Positions 40,258 through 45,364 of a DNA stretch of 45,364 nucleotides are shown one piece after another (the first letter of the stretch is position 1; the number at the start of each line of letters is the position of its first letter). The stretch comes from CANHCC01 sp040381555 (GTDB lineage Bacteria > Bacteroidota > Bacteroidia > J057 > RFSG01). Below the pieces are notes generated by a model that had not been told where the DNA came from, made no database searches, and saw only the letters and a list, made by a program, of their open reading frames with translations. The stretch lies in NCBI GenBank assembly GCA_040381555.1, contig JBEIHC010000009.1:1-45364 (forward strand). The letters are read 5' to 3'. The translations under genes were made by a program, and so were the position numbers.

Positions 40258-42075
40258 TTACATCCGCTCAGGGGCATTAATCCCCAATAGGCGTAGGCAT
40301 TCCTGTATGATGGTACCGGTTTTATAACATAAAGCAACCCGGAACTTTAATTGATTCTCATTATCGACTTTGAGAACGGGAACTTCATTGTAAAACCTTC
40401 CGAATCGGCTAGCCAATTCATATACATAATTAGCAATTCTTCCGGGGTCGTAATCTTTAGTACTCAGGATTTGTATAGCCTCGCGAAACTTAATCAAGTG
40501 ACACATCAAGAACCTTTCAGAATCACTTAATTCTAACCCCACCCTACTAAAGTCATCTACATTCGGTAAGCCGGCTTTTCGAATGAGGCTTTGAATACGG
40601 GCAAATGAATATTGGATAAAAGGACCTGTATTACCTTTAAAATCAACAGACTCTTCCGGATTGAACAACATTCCTTTCACAGGATCTACTTTAAGCAGGA
40701 AATACCGGAGGGCTCCTAACCCTAGCGTTTGGTAAAGTGAATGTAATTCTTCCTCACTGAATCCTTGAGTTTTCCCTAAGGCAAGCGTTTTTTCTTCTGC
40801 CATTTGAATCATCTCATACATCAAATCATCTGCATCCACCACAGTACCTTCCCGAGATTTCATTTTTCCGGAGGGGAGCTCGACCATACCATAAGATAAA
40901 TGATACAGCCCATCGGAATAGGATTCGCCTAAAATAGTCAAAATAGCAAACAGGGCTTTCATTTGGTGTTCCTGTTCATTGCCAATCACATATACGGATC
41001 TATCGATATTAAAATCCTCGAACTTTAATCGGGCAGTCCCTAAATCCTGGGTGATATAAACCGAAGTACCATCGGCTCTGAGGAGTAGTTTTTCATCCAA
41101 CTTCCATTGTTTCAAATCTACCCAAATAGATCCATTCTCTTTATGAAAAAACAACCCTTTCTGCAATCCTTGCTCTACTACTTCTTTGCCCAAGAGATAG
41201 GTTTGGGACTCGTAATAAGTTTTATCAAAATGGATATTGAGTCGGTTGTAAGTTTCCTCAAAACCTTTTAATACCCAGCCGTTCATTGTTCGCCAAATGG
41301 AGAGTACGGATTCATCGCCGGCTTCCCATTGGGTAAGCATGGTCCGAACTTCGGCTAAGATAGGCGCTTGAGCTTCGGCTTCTTCCTGAGTTTTCCCGGA
41401 TTCAACTAACTGTCGAACCTCCTCTCGAAAGAGCTTTTCATAGCGCACATAATATTTGCCAACCAAATGATCCCCTTTGATACCGGAGGATTCCGGAGTT
41501 TCCCCCTGCCCTTCTTTCATCCAGGCCAGCATGGATTTACAAATATGAACTCCCCTATCATTAACCAAAGTAGCCCGAATGACTTCAAAGCCATTTGCTT
41601 CCAACATTCGGCAGAGAGATTCACCCAAAAAGATATTTCTCAGATGCCCAAGGTGAAGAGGCTTATTGGTATTTGGGGAAGAAAATTCCACCAAGACTTT
41701 CTCTCCGGCAAAAGGATTGCCTAGTTGCAGGGCAGTTAACTCATACTGAACATCGAACTCCATGAGGGTAGTTGCCCAGCGCTCCGTTGTGTAGGTTAAA
41801 TTGAGAAAGCCTTTGACCACATTCCAAGCAGCGATACCACAATTGGCCGCAAGCAAACTATTACCAATAATTTCTCCCATTTTCTCAGGAGGCATTTTGG
41901 CGGCTTTCGCGACAGGGAAAATATTCAAAGTAATGTCGCCCTGAAAATCCCGGTGGGTATCCAAAATCAGAATGGGAAAATCACCTATCTCTGGAAACAA
42001 AGATTGAACACAATCTTCAATGGAAGAAATCAACCAATCATTCAGACCAGAGGTCTGGGGTATTATCTGGCTCAT
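40258..42075 (-). CDS. argS: Arginyl-tRNA synthetase
   Basis: A class I synthetase of about 605 residues charging tRNA-Arg. The N-terminal additional domain is followed by the HIGH-type motif in VEFSSPNTNKPLHLGHLRN and the KMSKS-region equivalent SGKMKSREGTVVDADDL. The C-terminal DALR anticodon domain contains GPFIQYSFARIQSLIRK. I start at the ATG at 42075 (MSQIIPQTSG), ten bases after the arginase stop; a longer frame to 42126 would overlap arginase. It probably shares a transcript with arginase. Confidence 0.95.
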   Translation of the reverse strand: MSQIIPQTSGLNDWLISSIEDCVQSLFPEIGDFPILILDTHRDFQGDITLNIFPVAKAAKMPPEKMGEIIGNSLLAANCGIAAWNVVKGFLNLTYTTERWATTLMEFDVQYELTALQLGNPFAGEKVLVEFSSPNTNKPLHLGHLRNIFLGESLCRMLEANGFEVIRATLVNDRGVHICKSMLAWMKEGQGETPESSGIKGDHLVGKYYVRYEKLFREEVRQLVESGKTQEEAEAQAPILAEVRTMLTQWEAGDESVLSIWRTMNGWVLKGFEETYNRLNIHFDKTYYESQTYLLGKEVVEQGLQKGLFFHKENGSIWVDLKQWKLDEKLLLRADGTSVYITQDLGTARLKFEDFNIDRSVYVIGNEQEHQMKALFAILTILGESYSDGLYHLSYGMVELPSGKMKSREGTVVDADDLMYEMIQMAEEKTLALGKTQGFSEEELHSLYQTLGLGALRYFLLKVDPVKGMLFNPEESVDFKGNTGPFIQYSFARIQSLIRKAGLPNVDDFSRVGLELSDSERFLMCHLIKFREAIQILSTKDYDPGRIANYVYELASRFGRFYNEVPVLKVDNENQLKFRVALCYKTGTIIQECLRLLGINAPERM

Positions 42076-42085
42076 AAAGGAAAAA

Positions 42086-43030
42086 TCAAATAGGTTCTTT
42101 GGCGAGGGTGTCAATAAATTCGACAACTGTTTCTGCCATTCGGTTTCGGGTATCTAACAGGGGATTAATTTCTGTTATTTCAAGGCATTTTAACTTTGGT
42201 TCTTTCCAGAATCTTAGGAGCAAATCCAACGCATCTTCTTCCTTAAATCCATTGGCAACGGGTGTACCTGTACCCACTGAAATACTTGGATCCAAAGAAT
42301 CTACATCAAAACTTACATATAAAATATCGCAGGAGGATAGGTAATCTAAAGTTTCTCGAACGACGGCAGCGGTACCTTTTTGTTTGATATCATGAGGCTC
42401 ATAATATCGAATATTGCGTTCGCGAATGGCGGCCCATTCTTCTCGTTCCAGATCCCGAATATTGAGATAAACAATATCTTCAGGTTTGACTTTTGGGTTA
42501 ATGTTTCCGACCGAACACAGTTTTACCCAAGCTGCACAGGTTTCATCATCTGGGGTGTTTACTGGGAGTTCTGGTTTGTCTAGGCCGAGTGCTGTGGCAA
42601 CAGGCATTCCATGTAGATTTCCGGAGGGAGTGGTATAAGGGCTGTGGATATCGGCATGCGCATCGATCCAAATTATACCGAGTCGTTTCTCCGGGAAGGC
42701 TACTTTAATTCCAGATATAGTGCCACCGGCATTGCAATGATCACCGGATAAAACGATGGGAAATTTTCCATCATTCAATACAGAGGCAGTTTTGGAGGCT
42801 ATTCGATGGTACATTTCAACCATAGCATCAATTTTGCGTGCAAATGGATACCGAATGGGTCGAATTAATACTTCGTCATTAAGATCTTCAATTTTATCCC
42901 ATTCAGTTGATTGAAAAATAGCGCTACCTTTATTGATAGCAGCCATCTTAAGGGCTTTCACTCCGAGGCTTGCCCCTCTTGTACCTGCACCCAATTCTGA
43001 ACAGTTTTCGAGAAAGGTAATTTTACGCAT
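42086..43030 (-). CDS. rocF: Arginase
   Basis: A 314-residue ureohydrolase converting arginine to ornithine and urea. The Mn ligands are His98 (LSGDHC), Asp123/His125/Asp127 (DAHADIH) and Asp242/Asp244 (FDVDSLDP). The SGNLHGMP loop (Ser136, His140) marks arginase instead of agmatinase. One departure: His129 occupies the position of Asn130 in human arginase I, which contacts the substrate carboxylate. It is first in a probable rocF-argS operon and divergent from arginine decarboxylase, with 64 bases between starts. An agmatinase-like role after the decarboxylase cannot be excluded. Confidence 0.88.
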   Translation of the reverse strand: MRKITFLENCSELGAGTRGASLGVKALKMAAINKGSAIFQSTEWDKIEDLNDEVLIRPIRYPFARKIDAMVEMYHRIASKTASVLNDGKFPIVLSGDHCNAGGTISGIKVAFPEKRLGIIWIDAHADIHSPYTTPSGNLHGMPVATALGLDKPELPVNTPDDETCAAWVKLCSVGNINPKVKPEDIVYLNIRDLEREEWAAIRERNIRYYEPHDIKQKGTAAVVRETLDYLSSCDILYVSFDVDSLDPSISVGTGTPVANGFKEEDALDLLLRFWKEPKLKCLEITEINPLLDTRNRMAETVVEFIDTLAKEPI

Positions 43031-43060
43031 AAAATTCTAAATTATTCCCTATATACTTGT

Positions 43061-43069
43061 TACTTTTGC
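43061..43069 (+). promoter_or_regulatory. -7 box for arginine decarboxylase
   Basis: TACTTTTGC, full match, 25 bases before the ATG at 43095. No clear -33 TTG at the usual distance. Confidence 0.55.
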
Positions 43070-43094
43070 ACCACTATTAAGATTTTATTGAAGC

Positions 43095-44486
43095 ATGCAA
43101 AGTTACGCAGAATTTCTTGACCACAGTGTTGGCTTCCCTCAGGACGGTTTTCGATTGGAAGACGATGAGCTCTATTTCCATGAGATTAACTTAATGGAAA
43201 TTATAGAGACTTATGGAACGCCTCTGAAGTTGACCTATCTGCCCATGATTTCCAAAAAAATCAGGCAAGCGCGTTTGTGGTTTAATACTGCCATGCTCAA
43301 GCATAATTATCGGGGTAATTATACCTATTGCTACTGTACAAAATCTTCCCATTTCAAACATGTGATGGAGGAGGTACTCAAAAATGGGGTGCAGCTGGAA
43401 ACCTCCTCTGCATTTGATATGCCCATTATTGATGCATTGGAGAAGAAAGGTCTACTGACCAAAGACATCATGGTCATTTGCAATGGATATAAAAGGGATG
43501 CCTACAAGCAACAGATTGTGGACATGATCCATGATGGCTATCGAAACATCATTCCAGTGCTAGACAATAAAGAAGAATTCAATTTCTATGATGACGAATT
43601 AGAGGAAGCAACCAATTTTGCCATTCGAATTGCAGCAGAGGAGAAACCAAATTTTGAATTTTATACGAGTCGTCTGGGAGTTCGGGCAGATGAGTTGATT
43701 GATTATTATCACAATAAATTTGAAAATCACCCTTTGTTTAAGGTGACCATGTTGCACTTTTTTATTAATTCCGGAATACATGACACTCCGTATTATTGGA
43801 ATGAATTGGAAAAGCATGTAACTACCTATTGTAAATTAAAGAAAGTAAATCCGCATCTAACAACCCTAGACATTGGAGGAGGGCTTCCATTTAAAAATTC
43901 TTTGACTTTTGAATACGACTATCAGTATATGATAGATGAAATTGTGAGAAGGATAAAAGAAATTTGCGGAGAGCATGATGTAGAAGAACCCGATTTAGTA
44001 ACAGAGTTTGGTAGTTTCACAGTTGCAGAGAGTTCTTGTGGCATCTTTAAAGTATTGGGTCGCAAGCAACAAAATGATCGGGAGAAATGGCTGATGATTG
44101 ATGGGAGTATGATAACCATGTTACCAGACATTTGGGCATTGAATCAGCGTTTTATTTTATTGCCTATTAATAATTGGGATGCTGAGTATGAGCGCGTCAA
44201 TATTGGCGGTATGACCTGTGATAGTCAAGATTTTTACAATCAGGAGGCTCATGTCAATGCGATTTTCATGCCCAAAACTCGGAAGCTGCAATACCTAGGA
44301 TTTTTTAATACCGGTGCCTATCAAGAAGTATTAAGTGGGGTTGGAGGAATTCACCATTGTTTAATTCCAACTCCTAAGCATGTACTTATCCGGAGAAATA
44401 AGGATGAGACTTTAAACTTCGAAGTATTAAACGAAGAGCAGAATAGCAAGCAGGTATTGAAAATATTAGGGTACGACAGGTTATAA
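43095..44486 (+). CDS. speA: Arginine decarboxylase, alanine-racemase fold
   Basis: A 463-residue PLP enzyme of fold type III (DABA/SpeA-like) that makes agmatine from arginine, the first step of polyamine synthesis. The PLP Lys83 is in YCYCTKSSHF, the phosphate loop GGG at 261-263 (LDIGGGLP), the catalytic Cys375-Asp376 in GMTCDSQD, and NTGAYQ at 405-410. It is shorter than the 630-residue plant/E. coli SpeA and matches the compact Bacteroidota form. It is divergent from arginase, so two arginine-consuming enzymes share one 64-base control region. Confidence 0.85.
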   Translation: MQSYAEFLDHSVGFPQDGFRLEDDELYFHEINLMEIIETYGTPLKLTYLPMISKKIRQARLWFNTAMLKHNYRGNYTYCYCTKSSHFKHVMEEVLKNGVQLETSSAFDMPIIDALEKKGLLTKDIMVICNGYKRDAYKQQIVDMIHDGYRNIIPVLDNKEEFNFYDDELEEATNFAIRIAAEEKPNFEFYTSRLGVRADELIDYYHNKFENHPLFKVTMLHFFINSGIHDTPYYWNELEKHVTTYCKLKKVNPHLTTLDIGGGLPFKNSLTFEYDYQYMIDEIVRRIKEICGEHDVEEPDLVTEFGSFTVAESSCGIFKVLGRKQQNDREKWLMIDGSMITMLPDIWALNQRFILLPINNWDAEYERVNIGGMTCDSQDFYNQEAHVNAIFMPKTRKLQYLGFFNTGAYQEVLSGVGGIHHCLIPTPKHVLIRRNKDETLNFEVLNEEQNSKQVLKILGYDRL

Positions 44487-44550
44487 TCAGGTAAGGCCTG
44501 ATGATGTATAGGGTTTGGATATAGGATTCTCTTTTTTGAGATTCCTATAT
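44486..44550 (+). terminator. Two hairpins after arginine decarboxylase
   Basis: ATCAGG (44486-44491) pairs with CCTGAT (44497-44502), starting on the last base of the stop codon. A much stronger hairpin at 44519-44550 has 13-base arms with one mismatch around a TTTTTT loop (ATATAGGATTCTC with GAGATTCCTATAT). No T-run follows, so a classical terminator is uncertain, but it may end or protect the transcript. Confidence 0.5.
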
Positions 44551-44607
44551 GATTATGTTTCTGCCTGAGGAGTATAAAACCTTACTATTGCTTAATTATT
44601 CAACCGC

Positions 44608-44639
44608 AGTTTAGGGTAAACTCCGGTTTAGGGTAAACC
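44608..44639 (+). repeat. Palindromic repeat pair, locus 3
   Basis: AGTTTA-GGG-TAAACT (44608-44622) and GGTTTA-GGG-TAAACC (44625-44639), two palindromes 17 bases apart. The flanking base pair differs (A-T against G-C) but the pairing is kept. They are in the sense of the upstream arginine decarboxylase gene and match the unit at 2547-2559. Confidence 0.7.
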
Positions 44640-44640
44640 C

Positions 44641-45364
44641 ATTTTTTGCCAATACTTTCTGAGGAAACTATCTATATACAATTAAGCATTATCGCTTCGG
44701 GAAAGCATGAATATATAATATTTCTTCCTGTGTCTTTACCAGATTCAACCAACAATTCAGAAAAACACATTACTGAAATTGGTTGTCTTTATCTCAATTT
44801 TTGCAGTTTCACTGGGGTAAGTTATTTAAATCATGGAGGATTTTCTCCCGGATATGGATTGTTTCCTGCACAGGAATTGCGCGGACTACCTGGATTCAAT
44901 GCCCTCTATTTGGGTCTGGCTTGTGTGGGGGCGCTGATCATAACAGAGTTCCTATTTTTCCAGATATTTTCGAATTTTCAAAAATACACCCAGATGAAAA
45001 CCTAAAGCCTGCAAAAGCCCCCTACCCCTCTTGGTTCAAGTCTTCTATTTTTGGGATTAAGATTTATTGATTTTTCATGTCGGATACTTGGCAGGAAACA
45101 GTCCCACGAAAAAATTAATTACTTACCACCCATTGAAAATATTTACACTAAGCGAAAAGTTGCATTTGAGATTTTAATTCCCCCTCAAAAAAGCATGCAT
45201 GTACTTTTTGCCCCCATTTTTAGGTAAGGCTTATATTGCTAGGCAATTCATATCCTAACTCTCCTATTCCCTAATCCCAATATTCAGCTCAGCCTAGAAT
45301 CCTGTATCCTTTCCTGCATTTCTAATCTGCCCAAAAAGCCATGCTCCAAGGCTTCAAACTATTA
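44641..45364. other. No convincing gene to the window end
   Basis: Two overlapping frames (TTG at 44646 to 45005, and 44783-45070) are open, but neither has a recognisable domain, a good start or even composition, and they overlap each other in different frames. I see no promoter, terminator or RNA gene. A decayed gene is possible. Confidence 0.4.

Noticed and set aside
44646..45070. Two overlapping plus-strand frames near the end
   Set aside because: They overlap in different frames, with no domain, signal peptide or credible start; I treat the region as gene-free.

Overview
The window is a stretch of chromosome from a member of the Bacteroidota. Three things point there. Promoters carry the phylum's -7 box (TAnnTTTG). 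The gene content is typical: DUF983 and DUF420 proteins at the end of an oxidase operon, a DUF3822 protein beside rsmD and coaD, short outer-membrane and CTDP-type surface proteins, and a TamB-like giant. Shine-Dalgarno sequences are rare, and TTG or GTG starts are common. I cannot name a genus. No rRNA, tRNA, CRISPR array, insertion sequence or prophage gene was seen.

Layout. 1-2588 is the least ordinary part. It holds a small lipoprotein with a clear terminator, a four-helix membrane protein, a toxin-antitoxin pair whose PIN-domain toxin is broken while its 53-residue antitoxin is intact, and a gene-poor stretch with a palindromic repeat. 2589-11601 (minus) is a 12-gene aerobic respiration operon: a small leader protein, coxB, coxA, ctaA, ctaB, two subunit III genes, subunit IV, SCO, DUF420, a small CPMC membrane protein and DUF983. 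It contains the core of a heme-copper cytochrome c oxidase with heme A synthesis and copper delivery. The alternative complex III genes that often precede coxB in this phylum are absent. 11697-19465 (minus) holds a ThiF/MoeB-rhodanese fusion, a fibronectin-like secreted protein, a YwqK/MORN-repeat protein and a 1558-residue TamB-like protein.

19555-22769 (plus) is the translation operon thrS-infC-rpmI-rplT, closed by a strong terminator shared with a convergent LEA14-like lipoprotein. 23345-26242 (plus) is a tight trio: a protoporphyrinogen-oxidase-like flavoprotein, a ketosynthase and a small membrane protein. 26336-30707 (plus) has lysine 6-aminotransferase, hslU, cytidine deaminase and a secreted beta-propeller protein. 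30693-36446 has a Nudix hydrolase, an outer-membrane-like protein, an ArnT-type glycosyltransferase and priA. 36561-40216 has the overlapping trio DUF3822-rsmD-coaD, a second Nudix protein head-to-head with pyrE, and an isolated nuoC. 40258-44486 is an arginine cluster: argS and arginase on minus, arginine decarboxylase divergent on plus. The last ~880 bases hold hairpins and palindromic repeats but no convincing gene.

The most interesting signals are three. (1) Short arrays of 13-bp palindromes occur at three intergenic sites, with base changes that keep the symmetry; in each case they lie just 3' of a gene and point the same way as it. (2) Promoter -7 boxes repeatedly sit only 4-8 bases before the ATG, implying leaderless or nearly leaderless mRNAs; this includes a divergent Nudix/pyrE pair whose start codons overlap by two bases. 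(3) A PIN toxin is inactivated by several independent lesions beside an intact antitoxin. None of these amounts to a clearly new multi-gene system.
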